A stretch of DNA of 64,000 bases from an uncultured Christensenellaceae bacterium. Lineage in GTDB: Bacteria; Bacillota; Clostridia; Christensenellales; Borkfalkiaceae. A program made the translations under genes and the position numbers. Numbering within the stretch: the stretch's first letter is position 1; each line of letters begins with the position of its first letter. Shown piece after piece: positions 8,999 to 17,321 of the stretch. The stretch covers positions 1,157 to 65,156 of the forward strand of contig CAJUOV010000010.1 of the NCBI GenBank assembly GCA_910588695.1, read 5' to 3'. Below the pieces are notes generated by a model, which saw only the letters and a list, made by a program, of their open reading frames with translations, searched no databases and had not been told where the DNA came from.

Positions 8999-10765
8999 TT
9001 ACTCCGTTTTGGCTAACAAAATAATATTTTCTCTGATCCCCCGAACCCTTTTTTCCGCTTCTTTTCTGTCTGTTCCTTTCACGCCGAAATAAAATTTGAT
9101 TTTCGGTTCCGTACCGGACGGACGCACGCAACACCAACCGTTGTCTTGCAATTCGTAATATAGTACGTCGCTCTTCGGAAGCAGTATATTCTCCTCCGAG
9201 CCGTCCCCCTTTTTACACAACGAAGTTAAATAATCCCGCACGGCAAGCACCTTTAAGCCGCCTAATTGTTCGGGCGGATTGCCGCGCAACCGCTCCATCA
9301 TCGTCTGAATCTGCTTTGCGCCGTCGGCGCCTTTCAGTGTAATACTTTCTAAATCCTCTAGATAGTATCCGTATTTCCGATAGATATTCTGCATCTGATC
9401 CCAGAGGGTGAACCCTTGGGCACGGTAAAACGCCGCCGCCTCGCACAGTTTCATTACGGCAACCACGGCGTCTTTGTCCCGCGCGTGAGTGCCCACGAGA
9501 CAACCGTAACTCTCTTCATAACCGAATTCATACTCCAACGCACCCTTCGTTGCGTCGAGTTTTCCTCCGTTATTTGTTTTTGCCTCCTCGAACAGCTTGA
9601 TTTGCTCGCCGATATACTTAAACCCCGTCAGCACTTCTTTCACAGTCAAGCCGTATTCGGATGCAATATCATACGCCATTTTAGAAGAAACAACCGTCGT
9701 AACGAGCGCGCCGTTTCGGGGATCGGAGGGCAACAGCCCTTTTTCTCTTCTTTGGGAAAGCTCGTATTCTGCAATCAGAAGTCCGCTCATATTGCCCGTA
9801 AAAGGCATATATTCGCCCGTTGCGCCGTCTTTTGCATAAACGCCCAACCTGTCCGCGTCGGGATCGGTTGCAAGCACGAGATCGGCATCCGCTTTTTTTG
9901 CAAGAGCGAGAGCATACGAAAATGCTTTCTTATCCTCCGGATTGGGAAATTCAAGCGTAGGAAAATTTCCGTCCGGCGCTTCTTGTTCGGGTACGACGAA
10001 TACTTGTGCAAACCCCAGTTCTTTCAATACTCTGCGCACGGGAATATTTCCGGATCCGTTCAAAGGCGTATAAACGATTTTGATTTTACCTGCAAACTCT
10101 CTGAGCAACTCGCTGTTCAGAACAAGTTTTTTTAATTCCGCAAGATACTTCGCGTCGATTTCCTCGCCGATGAGCCGGAATAAACCTTTCTGCTTTGCCT
10201 CTTTCTCACCAATACGTTTGATCGCGGCATAATCTCCGATTGCGTTGACTTCGGAAATAATCAGTTTGTCGTAGGGGGGCACGATCTGTCCGCCGTCCGA
10301 CCAGTAAACTTTGTACCCGTTGTACTGAGGCGGATTATGACTTGCTGTGATCACGATACCCGCGATTGCCTTTAATTCACGAACCGCAAAAGAAAGTTCG
10401 GGCGTGGGACGCAACCCCTCGAACAAATACGCTTTGATTCCGTTCGCCGCCAAAATCAACGCAGAATCAAGCGCAAACTCCTTGGACATTTTGCGGCTGT
10501 CGTAAGCAATTACCACACTTCCGTTTTTTGTTTGCTTCTGAATAAAATTCGCAAGTCCCTGCGTGGCTTTTCCGACCGTGTATACGTTCATGCGGTTTGT
10601 GCCTGCGCCGATCACACCGCGCAAACCTCCCGTTCCGAATGTCAACTGTTTATAAAACCTGTCTTCGATTTCTTTCTCGTCTGTCAAAGCGAGAAGTTCG
10701 GCTTTTGTATTTTGATCGAAAACGGGGCTTTCGCACCATTTCCGAAATTCATCCCTGTAATCCAT
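8999..10765 (-). CDS. Phosphohexomutase (phosphoglucomutase/phosphomannomutase, PgcA-like)
   Basis: A 588-residue alpha-D-phosphohexomutase. It has GTGGLRGVIGAGTNRMN near residue 45, the catalytic serine loop ITASHNPPQYNGYKVY, the magnesium site ATDPDADRLG, the sugar-specificity segment EESYGCLVG and the phosphate-binding CVRPSGTEPKIKFYF near the end. The length and layout match the long PgcA type rather than the 450-residue ManB type. In this operon the useful reaction is mannose-6-phosphate to mannose-1-phosphate, but glucose phosphates may also be substrates. Its ATG overlaps the ManC stop by one base (TAATG), indicating coupled translation. Confidence 0.9.
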   Translation of the reverse strand: MDYRDEFRKWCESPVFDQNTKAELLALTDEKEIEDRFYKQLTFGTGGLRGVIGAGTNRMNVYTVGKATQGLANFIQKQTKNGSVVIAYDSRKMSKEFALDSALILAANGIKAYLFEGLRPTPELSFAVRELKAIAGIVITASHNPPQYNGYKVYWSDGGQIVPPYDKLIISEVNAIGDYAAIKRIGEKEAKQKGLFRLIGEEIDAKYLAELKKLVLNSELLREFAGKIKIVYTPLNGSGNIPVRRVLKELGFAQVFVVPEQEAPDGNFPTLEFPNPEDKKAFSYALALAKKADADLVLATDPDADRLGVYAKDGATGEYMPFTGNMSGLLIAEYELSQRREKGLLPSDPRNGALVTTVVSSKMAYDIASEYGLTVKEVLTGFKYIGEQIKLFEEAKTNNGGKLDATKGALEYEFGYEESYGCLVGTHARDKDAVVAVMKLCEAAAFYRAQGFTLWDQMQNIYRKYGYYLEDLESITLKGADGAKQIQTMMERLRGNPPEQLGGLKVLAVRDYLTSLCKKGDGSEENILLPKSDVLYYELQDNGWCCVRPSGTEPKIKFYFGVKGTDRKEAEKRVRGIRENIILLAKTE

Positions 10766-11829
10766 TACAGCAGTTCCTCTTTTCCTTTGCTTCTCAATTC
10801 GTCCACGATCCGCTTAACATCCTGAGCCCTGTCTTTTTTACAGACGAGAACAGCGTCGGGTGTCTCCACAACGATCAAATCTTCCACTCCGATCGCCGCC
10901 ACCAACCGTCCGCCCGAGTATAAAGTCGAATTGGAGGTGTCAAGCGCTACCGTGTCCCCGACGAAAATATTTCCGTTTTCGTCCTCTCCGTGCAATACAT
11001 GAAAAGCATCGAGACTTCCCACGTCGCTCCAACCGAATTCGGCAGGCACAACAAGAATATCGCCGCACTTCTCCATAATACCGTAATCGACGGAGACAGA
11101 CGGAATGGTCGGATAAATCTTCGCAATCCGCTCTTTTTCATCGTCCGCGCCGAATGCATTCGAGATCTGTTCCAGACAGGCGTACACTTCGGGAAGATAG
11201 ATACGAAACTTATCCAATATCGTAGAAGCGCGCCACACAAACATTCCGCTGTTCCATACGAAATCGCCGCTATTCAGATATTCCTCGGCAGTCTCGCGGT
11301 CGGGTTTTTCCACAAAACGCAAAACTTCTTTCGCGGATTTTTCCGACTGTTTATACTGAATATATCCGTAACCGGTTGCGGGATAAACGGGCGTAATGCC
11401 GACTGTTACGAGCTTATCCGTCTCTTCCGCCGCAGCAACCGCATTCTTCAATACTTCGGCAAAGACCTCTTCGTTGCGGATATACGCGTCGGAAGGAGTT
11501 ATCACCATAATCCCGTCACCGTATTTTTCGAGTATCTCCGCCGCCGCATAACCGATACACGCCGCCGTATTACGCGCCGCCGCTTCGGCAAGAACGCGAT
11601 CCTCTGTCAGTCTTCCGTTCAGCAAACTCAACAGCTTGTCCTTTTGTGCAGCGTTAGTGACAACGAAAATATTTTTATAATCGGCAATACGAGCCAACCG
11701 ATCGATTGCCTCGTTTACCATTATATCTTTTCCGCTTAAATTAAGCAACTGTTTGGGAGTATCTTTTCTCGAAATCGGCCAAAACCGAGTTCCGCCGCCC
11801 CCCGCCATCACGACACCGTATATTTTCAT
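10765..11829 (-). CDS. manC: Mannose-1-phosphate guanylyltransferase
   Basis: Forms GDP-mannose from mannose-1-phosphate and GTP. The 354-residue protein carries the intact signature MAGGGGTRFWPISRKDTPKQLL, TPSDAYI, GYGYIQY, FVEKPDRETAEEYL, WNSGMFVWRA and FGWSDVGSLDAF. It has no C-terminal isomerase domain; that activity is supplied by the fusion protein two genes downstream. All guanylyltransferase residues missing from the fusion are present here, so this is the active enzyme. Order in the operon is hexapeptide protein, manC, phosphomutase, isomerase fusion, gmd, fcl. Confidence 0.95.
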   Translation of the reverse strand: MKIYGVVMAGGGGTRFWPISRKDTPKQLLNLSGKDIMVNEAIDRLARIADYKNIFVVTNAAQKDKLLSLLNGRLTEDRVLAEAAARNTAACIGYAAAEILEKYGDGIMVITPSDAYIRNEEVFAEVLKNAVAAAEETDKLVTVGITPVYPATGYGYIQYKQSEKSAKEVLRFVEKPDRETAEEYLNSGDFVWNSGMFVWRASTILDKFRIYLPEVYACLEQISNAFGADDEKERIAKIYPTIPSVSVDYGIMEKCGDILVVPAEFGWSDVGSLDAFHVLHGEDENGNIFVGDTVALDTSNSTLYSGGRLVAAIGVEDLIVVETPDAVLVCKKDRAQDVKRIVDELRSKGKEELL

Positions 11830-11866
11830 TTTATTATTCTACCGTAACACCCGAAGTTAATTCGAA

Positions 11867-12526
11867 TTATTTTTTCACAACAACGTTACCGTCGTTTTTG
11901 TAAATGCTGTTTTGCGGAACAATCCCTCTGACGCATGACAAAGGATAAACATTTGTATTTCTCCCGATCACCGTTCCCGGATTCAACACGGTATTACAGC
12001 CGATTTCCGCAAAATCGCCTACCATTGCGCCGCATTTTTTTAATCCCGTCTCAAAAACAGCGTCTGCGCCTTTGATCGTCACAAGTCCTTTATCGCTCTT
12101 CACGTTGGAAGTAACCGCGCCTGCGCCCATATGCGCCTTATGCCCCAGAATACTGTCCCCTACATAATTATAATGCGGAACCTGTACTCCGTCGAAAAGA
12201 ACCGCATTTTTCAGTTCCGTGGAATTCCCGACCACACAGTTTTTTCCGACAATCACGCTTCCGCGGATAAACGCGCAATGCCTTACTTCGGCGTCTGCGC
12301 AAATTATGCAGGGAGCGTCGATGTACGCCGAAGCAGCAATCTTCGCCGATTTATGCACCCATACCAAAGGAAAACGTTCGACGTATTCTGATTTATCGAG
12401 AGTTGCTCCCAACTCGCCGATATACTTTTTTAAGCCGCCGAGCGCTTCCCACGGATATATAAACCGCTTGAGATAATCTGCGCAAATCGTAAAATCCAAA
12501 TCAAACAAATCGAGAATTTTCTGCAT
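11867..12526 (-). CDS. Left-handed beta-helix transferase, GlmU C-terminal-like
   Basis: A 219-residue hexapeptide-repeat protein, first gene of the polysaccharide operon. The central part has parallel beta-helix coils (AEVRHCAFIRGSVIVGKNCVVGNSTELKNAV) and HYNYVGDSILGHKAHMGAGAVTSN, the latter typical of GlmU and related sugar-phosphate acyl/nucleotidyl transferases. The N-terminal 65 residues are helical and contain no nucleotidyltransferase domain. By family it could acetylate an amino-sugar phosphate, but the exact reaction is not clear. The ATG at 12526 lies about 40 bp after the predicted transcription start of the promoter at 12575-12603. The gap to manC is 37 bp. Confidence 0.75.
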   Translation of the reverse strand: MQKILDLFDLDFTICADYLKRFIYPWEALGGLKKYIGELGATLDKSEYVERFPLVWVHKSAKIAASAYIDAPCIICADAEVRHCAFIRGSVIVGKNCVVGNSTELKNAVLFDGVQVPHYNYVGDSILGHKAHMGAGAVTSNVKSDKGLVTIKGADAVFETGLKKCGAMVGDFAEIGCNTVLNPGTVIGRNTNVYPLSCVRGIVPQNSIYKNDGNVVVKK

Positions 12527-12574
12527 GCCGCCCCGTTTTCGATTATCGTATCATCCAAAAAAATCAATGTTTTA

Positions 12575-12603
12575 ATTATATCATAAAACAGGGCAAATAA
12601 CAA
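12575..12603 (-). promoter_or_regulatory. Promoter of the polysaccharide operon
   Basis: On the minus strand, TTGTTA (12598-12603) and TATAAT (12575-12580) are separated by exactly 17 bp. It is the only clear promoter between the spoVAD relic and the eleven-gene minus-strand operon. No terminator was found inside the operon. Confidence 0.75.
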
Positions 12604-12695
12604 GCATTGAAAAGAATTTTTCAAAAATATATTGCAAGCGGCGGGCGGTAAAACGCTGTCCGCACCTCCTTGAATGTATTTATGTTAAAGTTGAA

Positions 12696-13349
12696 TTACC
12701 GCACGCCGTAACTGCATGGTGTTATTATAGCACTTTCGGGCGCCATTGCCGCCCCCATATTGTTGACGTCGGTAATTCCGTAATCGACGACCTTCCCCAA
12801 CGTCGCCGCCGTAATCTTAATCCCGTCGCCTTCGCAGGCAACCAAGGCGCCGCCCGCCCCCGTAACCGTCCACTGCGATTGCGGCGGACGCGTCGTGCCG
12901 AGTTCCAACGGATAGCGGTACTGTCGTTCCGCAGACGCAAAATGACTGCCCGTCGCGGCGACCACTCTTCTGCGGTATCCGCCGTCGGTGAACGCAGCTG
13001 CAACGGCAAGACTTTCCGCCATCGTCGAACAAGCCCCGTAAACTCCTAAAAACGGAATCGAAAAATCTCTTGCCGCAAAACTTGCCGAGATGATCTGGTT
13101 GAGCAAATCGCCCGACACGATCATATCCACGTCTTTGCGTTTGAGACCGGCATTCTTGATCGCTCCGTCGATGACAGTCGAAAGCATTTTGCACTCCGCT
13201 TTTTCAAACGTCGATTCGCCGAACATATCGTCGGAAAGCGCCGTCTCGACATACCGACCGATCACTCCCGCGCACTCCTTTGTTCCGGCTATCGTGCTGA
13301 CCGATACGATTCTCGGTTGATGTTTGAAATAGATAGTTTGATTCCCCAT
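12696..13349 (-). pseudogene. spoVAD: Truncated stage V sporulation protein AD
   Basis: The 217-residue product matches the first two thirds of SpoVAD, the thiolase-fold protein that binds dipicolinic acid for import into the forespore. Diagnostic stretches are GDLLNQIISASFAARD, FLGVYGACSTMAES, GSHFASAERQYRYPLE and VVDYGITDVNNMGAAMAP. The family is about 335-340 residues long; homology stops right after MAP and a 12-residue unrelated tail leads to a stop at 12696. The expected downstream half is not found in the following 170 bp. The start at 13349 is set by the match to family N-termini (GNQTIYF); the open frame runs further upstream. No other spoVA gene is nearby. This is probably a dead remnant, and it ends about 90 bp before the polysaccharide promoter. 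Confidence 0.85.
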
Positions 13350-13400
13350 AATATTTTCCCTATCAGTATCGGAAGTTACGGAAAATTTATGTAATTGAAA

Positions 13401-13430
13401 AAGAAAAAGCAAGCGCATCTGCGCTTGCTT
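13401..13430 (-). terminator. Rho-independent terminator after the esterase gene
   Basis: An 11-bp perfect stem (13407-13417 with 13420-13430, sequence AAGCAAGCGCA) with a 2-base apparent loop, followed on the minus strand by TTTTTCTTTTTC. It lies just after the stop at 13439. Confidence 0.85.
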
Positions 13431-13438
13431 CCGACCGT

Positions 13439-14281
13439 TTATAATGCTTTCATCAGAAATCCGTGCAAGGCTAGCCAACCCTTTGCAAGCTCATACCATT
13501 TTGCGATATGCGGAAAAAACGGCTGCTCGTCATTCGGATTGCTCGTCTCCTGACTGCAAACGCTCAATCCGTGCCCGCCGTGCTCGAACAGGCAAATTTC
13601 AAACGGAACCCGCGCTTTTCGGTACGCTTCCGCCAACAAGAGCGCATTCTCGACCGGAACGACGTTGTCCCCCAAAGTGTGCCAGATGTATGCGGGCGGA
13701 CTGTTTTCAGCGATCCGTTTTTCAATCGAAAGACGCTCCTTTAATTGCGGATCGCCGCCCGTAATTGTCTCGCAAGTTTCTCTGTGCGTTTTCTCCCCTG
13801 TCGTAATCACGGCATACGAATAAATCGCCGCATTCAAGTAAGCGCGCGACGTCCGTTCCCCGAGAAACTCAACGATCTCCTTTTCGGAATAACAATTTGC
13901 AAGCATCCCCAATAAATGTCCGCCTGCGGAAAATCCGATTCCGGCGATTTTTTCGGGATCCGCATGAAACTTTTCGGCGTTCTCACGAATATAAATCACC
14001 GCCAAACATGCTTCCAAAAGCGGAGCGGGATATTTTGTTTTAACGCTGTATTCGAGCACGAACGCACAGTAATCGTCAAGCATAAATTTGAACGCAACCG
14101 GCTCACCCTCGCGCTCGGAAACCATCTGATACCCGCCGCCCGGAATTACCAAAACTGCCGGTCTGATCTTCGGACGCAATTCAAACGTGCTATGCGGAAC
14201 GTAAGTTTGAAGATACCCTCCCTTTTTCTCGCCGCGTTCCAAATTGAAATACCGGTAAAGATCGACTTTTTCGCAAATCAT
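13439..14281 (-). CDS. Alpha/beta-hydrolase, carbohydrate esterase-like
   Basis: A 280-residue alpha/beta-hydrolase of the acetyl-esterase type. It has the oxyanion-hole motif VIPGGGYQMVSEREGEP (near residue 47), the nucleophile elbow GIGFSAGGHLLGML (serine near residue 117), an aspartate in WHTLGDNVVPVENA and the catalytic histidine in FEHGGHGLS. There is no signal peptide, so it is intracellular. Close relatives often deacetylate imported sugars such as xylo-oligosaccharides, but nothing here fixes the substrate. The start at 14281 follows AGAGGAACAT. It is a single gene ended by its own terminator. Confidence 0.85.
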   Translation of the reverse strand: MICEKVDLYRYFNLERGEKKGGYLQTYVPHSTFELRPKIRPAVLVIPGGGYQMVSEREGEPVAFKFMLDDYCAFVLEYSVKTKYPAPLLEACLAVIYIRENAEKFHADPEKIAGIGFSAGGHLLGMLANCYSEKEIVEFLGERTSRAYLNAAIYSYAVITTGEKTHRETCETITGGDPQLKERLSIEKRIAENSPPAYIWHTLGDNVVPVENALLLAEAYRKARVPFEICLFEHGGHGLSVCSQETSNPNDEQPFFPHIAKWYELAKGWLALHGFLMKAL

Positions 14282-14334
14282 ATGTTCCTCTCGTTATAAT
14301 TCGTCCGTTCGATTTATTTTGAAATTATAAATAC

Positions 14335-14367
14335 ACCCAACTGCGCCCTTTACGGGTTCAGTTGGGT
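14335..14367 (-). terminator. Hairpin after tRNA-Ser
   Basis: An imperfect stem of ACCCAACTG with CAGTTGGGT (plus inner CCC/GGG pairs) directly downstream of the tRNA 3' end. On the minus strand it is followed by a loose T-rich stretch (GTATTTATAATTT). Probably the tRNA terminator. Confidence 0.6.
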
Positions 14368-14374
14368 AAAATTT

Positions 14375-14465
14375 TGGCGCAGAGAACAGGATTTGAACCT
14401 GCGGACGGCTCACCACCGTCACACGATTTCCAATCGTGCTCCTTAAACCACTCAGACATCTCTGC
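14375..14465 (-). tRNA. tRNA-Ser (anticodon GGA)
   Basis: A 91-nt class II tRNA on the minus strand with the CCA end encoded. The acceptor stem pairs GCAGAGA with TCTCTGC and the discriminator is G. The anticodon stem CACGA/TCGTG carries the loop TTGGAAA, giving anticodon GGA for UCC/UCU. The long variable arm and the T-loop GGTTCAAATCC are present. It has its own promoter and a hairpin behind it. Confidence 0.96.
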
Positions 14466-14477
14466 AAGACAAAAACT

Positions 14478-14506
14478 ATTCTATAACAAACCGAAAAAAA
14501 ATGCAA
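14478..14506 (-). promoter_or_regulatory. Promoter of tRNA-Ser
   Basis: Minus-strand TTGCAT (14501-14506) and TAGAAT (14478-14483) are 17 bp apart, and the -10 ends 12 bp before the tRNA 5' end. Confidence 0.7.
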
Positions 14507-14536
14507 CTTATTTCCAAGCGTTTATCAAAGATTTTT

Positions 14537-15730
14537 TCAGTTCCTCTTTCTGCGACGCAGAATATCCCCTTCGTGCAATTCAAACGGACAGACAAATGAA
14601 TAAATTTCCTGCACCCGTTTGGCATCCGACGACGGATTTCCCGATCCGTCCCGCAAATCGATTGTTTTGACTTCTTTTAAGAACGTGTTCGTCGGGGAGA
14701 GGACTTCGAGCAAATCCCCCTCGTAAAATCTGCCCCGCATTTCCGCGTAGACGCGCCCCTCGCGGTATTCCGTAACCACTGCGATAAAATCACATGTCCC
14801 GTCCGTTTTATTGTCGTCATACGATACGGTTGACGCATTGCCGCCGAACGCGTAAGCGTTTGTGTAATCGCGATGAGATGCCGCCATAAGCTCGCGCTGC
14901 ATCAGAGCAACGTTTTCTCCGTCGATCAGTCTGCGGTACGCGTTTACAACGGTCGCAAGATAGTACTCCCCTTTCATTCTCCCCTCGATCTTAAAAGAGC
15001 AAACGCCCGCCTCTTCCAATTCCTTTAAGTGCGCGCTCATATTGAGGTCTTTTCCGCTCAGAAGATACGCGCCCCTTCCGTCCTCGGTGATCGGAAACCA
15101 ATCGCTTTCCTGTTCGCGGGCGCGCAGTTCGAATTGAAATCTGCAAGCCTGTACGCACTCTCCGCGGTTGGAAGGACGGGAAGTCAAATAATCGCTCAGA
15201 AGACATCTGCCGCTGTATGAGACGCACATCGCGCCGTGCACAAAGGCTTCGAGTTCAAGCTCGGGGACCGCTTCGTGAATCTCTCTGATCTCCGCAACGG
15301 AAAGCTCCCGCGCCAATACCACGCGGCTCGCTCCCAAATCATGCCAGAACTTTGCCGCCTCTTTGTTGAGCGTATTCGCCTGCGTGGAAATGTGTACGCA
15401 CAGCGAGGGCGCCGATTCCCGCAAAACGCGGAACACCCCCAAATCGGAAACAAGTACGCCGTCCGCTTTGAGCGATTCAAGCATACGGAAATAATCGGGC
15501 AACACCTGAAAGTCCTTGTTAACGGCAAAGATATTTGCGCAGACATACACTTTTTTCCCCAGCGCATGCGCGTAGGAAATTCCCTCTTCGAGTTCTTCCC
15601 GCGTAAAATTATCGGAAAAAGCGCGCAAAGAAAAAGATTTTCCGCCCAAATATACCGCGTCTGCGCCGTAACGGATCGCTGTTTTCAGTTTTTTTAGATT
15701 GCCCGCTGGGGCGAGAAGTTCGCATTTCAT
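14537..15730 (-). CDS. trhP: U32 family protein, tRNA wobble-uridine hydroxylation (TrhP-like)
   Basis: A 397-residue member of the U32 family. In Bacillus and E. coli TrhP proteins are needed, with prephenate, to form 5-hydroxyuridine at tRNA position 34. The sequence starts MKCELLAPAGNLKKLKTAIRYGADAVYLGG, and the U32 signature is exact: EAFVHGAMCVSYSGRCLLS near residue 160. Cysteines in GECVQACRFQFEL and CSFKIEGRMK match the cluster-binding positions of the family. The next gene upstream in the same operon is TrmR, which methylates this same hydroxyuridine, so the two form one modification pathway. The older peptidase label for U32 proteins is unlikely to apply. Confidence 0.88.
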   Translation of the reverse strand: MKCELLAPAGNLKKLKTAIRYGADAVYLGGKSFSLRAFSDNFTREELEEGISYAHALGKKVYVCANIFAVNKDFQVLPDYFRMLESLKADGVLVSDLGVFRVLRESAPSLCVHISTQANTLNKEAAKFWHDLGASRVVLARELSVAEIREIHEAVPELELEAFVHGAMCVSYSGRCLLSDYLTSRPSNRGECVQACRFQFELRAREQESDWFPITEDGRGAYLLSGKDLNMSAHLKELEEAGVCSFKIEGRMKGEYYLATVVNAYRRLIDGENVALMQRELMAASHRDYTNAYAFGGNASTVSYDDNKTDGTCDFIAVVTEYREGRVYAEMRGRFYEGDLLEVLSPTNTFLKEVKTIDLRDGSGNPSSDAKRVQEIYSFVCPFELHEGDILRRRKRN

Positions 15731-15756
15731 CGTCTGTTATTCATCTACCGTATCGT

Positions 15757-16335
15757 TTACTTTTTTATACTCACGGCGAGACCCTCGCCGTATTCGTAAA
15801 TTTGCGTCGAAAAATCGGGATCGGATTCGAGAATTTCAAGATATTCCCGCAAATGTTCCGCCAGCATTTTCCGCTTTTTCGGCGGCTCGCCTCGCACCCA
15901 GCCGAAGAGCAGCACGTCGTCCGAAAACAGCGCGCCGTTCTTTTTTAACAGCCTTTTACATTCCGTAAAATACCGTTGATACTGCACTTTCGGACCGTCG
16001 AGAAAAATTATATCGTAATTCCCCGACAAAAAAGGCAGAATTTCGCCCGCGTCTCCTTCCAAAAGCCGCGCCCGCTTTTCCAAGCCGAACATCGCCGAGT
16101 TTTCGCGGAATCGCCGCGCCCGAATCGGATCGAGTTCAATCGCGGTCAGCTCCGCTTCGGTATGCAAAAGAAGAGCGCAGGATGTCAGTCCCTCTCCCGC
16201 GCCGATCTCCAATATTTTTTGCGCGCGGTGCGCGTTCGCCCATGCAATCATGAAAGCAACCGTCTCATCCGCCGCCGTAGGATCGCGCACTTCTTTTGCC
16301 GCACGGCGTAATTCTTCCAACCGTTCAAAATTCAT
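15757..16335 (-). CDS. trmR: O-methyltransferase, tRNA 5-hydroxyuridine methyltransferase (TrmR/YrrM)
   Basis: A 192-residue SAM-dependent methyltransferase of the YrrM type that makes 5-methoxyuridine at tRNA position 34. Visible are the SAM motif LEIGAGEGLTSCALL (about residue 42), the acidic ribose ligand in AIELDPIRA, the DAGEILPFL motif, and FLDGPKVQYQRYF with the metal-binding aspartate, followed by NGALFSDDVL. The linkage to trhP 26 bp downstream supports the tRNA role over a small-molecule methyltransferase. Its start overlaps the stop of the upstream TfoX-like gene (ATGA), so translation is likely coupled. Confidence 0.88.
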   Translation of the reverse strand: MNFERLEELRRAAKEVRDPTAADETVAFMIAWANAHRAQKILEIGAGEGLTSCALLLHTEAELTAIELDPIRARRFRENSAMFGLEKRARLLEGDAGEILPFLSGNYDIIFLDGPKVQYQRYFTECKRLLKKNGALFSDDVLLFGWVRGEPPKKRKMLAEHLREYLEILESDPDFSTQIYEYGEGLAVSIKK

Positions 16336-16640
16336 TTCCGTTTTTTGGGCGCGGGAAGTTCCGCCGCCACGCTCCGCAACAATTCCGCAAGAAACTCTTT
16401 ATCTTCATTCTCCACGAGATAGCGCGGTTTTGCGCCCGTATAAGGCGGTATTTCGGGCGCGCCGTCGAGCACTTTACGGGAAGCGGGCGTAATTTTTACA
16501 AACAGCTTTTCGTCGCAGATGCAACCTACCGACTTATCGTCACAGTATACGATGTATTCGCCCATCATCGGATAAACACGCACGCCGTAAAGATCGAGCC
16601 CCGCTAAAAATTGATCGATAAACACGCGAGAAGTCGCCAT
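16332..16640 (-). CDS. TfoX N-terminal domain-like small protein
   Basis: A 102-residue protein with the TfoX-N pattern: YPMMGEYIVYCDDKSVGCICDEKLFVKIT, then GAPEIPPYTGAKPRYLVE. The family is named after a competence regulator, but single-domain versions are common and their function is mostly unknown. The start at 16640 is chosen because GGGAGGAATGAT precedes it; a longer frame exists but would run back into the upstream gene. It ends in KKRK and overlaps trmR by four bases. Confidence 0.75.
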   Translation of the reverse strand: MATSRVFIDQFLAGLDLYGVRVYPMMGEYIVYCDDKSVGCICDEKLFVKITPASRKVLDGAPEIPPYTGAKPRYLVENEDKEFLAELLRSVAAELPAPKKRK

Positions 16641-16641
16641 A

Positions 16642-17304
16642 TCATTCCTCCCAATTTCCGTAAGACGCAGCATTTTCCTCGAAATGTCTGCCCAAAATAC
16701 GCTTCACAACGGGATAGGGCGAATTGACCGCCGCTTCGGGAAGCGGCGCGTCGTTCTTTGTAAAAAGACGGTTAAAAAGCGCGCCCAGGACTTCGAGCTG
16801 AGATTGGTAGAGCGCATATTGCTCGTTATGGATACGGAAATCCTCGTATTCCGCGCGCGCCGCCGGAAAATCCCCTTCGTCGAGCAGAATCAGCGTAAAT
16901 AAATAAGCGGACTTATATTTGAGACCGCGTTCGCCGCCGTGGCGCAATCGATCGATATACGCTCTTGCAAGCGCGAGGTCGTCGCGTGCGACGGCGTTTT
17001 TGAGGGCGACAAGATAAAACGTTTCCCTTACGAACGGAAAGAGCAAATGATTTTTCTGCACGCTTTCAAGCATTTCCCTCTCCTCGTCGTATTTACGGGC
17101 GGCAAAAAGTTTTTCGCTTTTGAGACGGAAATTATCCTGCACGACCTCACCCGCCAAACAGAACGAACCGATCAGTGCAAGTACGGCGACGATCACGCCG
17201 ACCGCATACAGTTTTTCGCAAAAAGCAACGATCGAACCCGCAACCGCTACGGCGGTTGCAACGGCAGTGACCGCATACACCCAAACTTTTCTTTTCACTT
17301 TCAT
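16642..17304 (-). CDS. Membrane-anchored helical-repeat protein of unknown function
   Basis: I do not recognise a named family. The 220-residue product begins MKVKRKVWVYAVTAV, with two closely spaced hydrophobic segments at about residues 6-24 and 28-48, then a soluble region of paired helices with TPR-like character (SEKLFAARKYDEEREML, FYLVALKNAVARDDLALARAYIDRL, SAYLFTLILLDEGDFPAARAEYEDF). It may be a membrane scaffold. The start at 17304 follows GGGGGAG; the frame is open further upstream but that part would overlap rnj. It lies between rnj (17 bp) and the TfoX-like gene (1 bp), so it belongs to that operon. Confidence 0.65.
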   Translation of the reverse strand: MKVKRKVWVYAVTAVATAVAVAGSIVAFCEKLYAVGVIVAVLALIGSFCLAGEVVQDNFRLKSEKLFAARKYDEEREMLESVQKNHLLFPFVRETFYLVALKNAVARDDLALARAYIDRLRHGGERGLKYKSAYLFTLILLDEGDFPAARAEYEDFRIHNEQYALYQSQLEVLGALFNRLFTKNDAPLPEAAVNSPYPVVKRILGRHFEENAASYGNWEE

Positions 17305-17321
17305 CTCCCCCTTCGTAACGT

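Noticed and set aside
12660..12695. AAGGAGGTG followed by GTG near the polysaccharide promoter as a gene start
   Set aside because: On the minus strand the frame closes after 14 codons and shows no homology that I can see.
14294..14506. Small minus-strand open frame
   Set aside because: It covers tRNA-Ser and its hairpin, and the tRNA explains the sequence completely.
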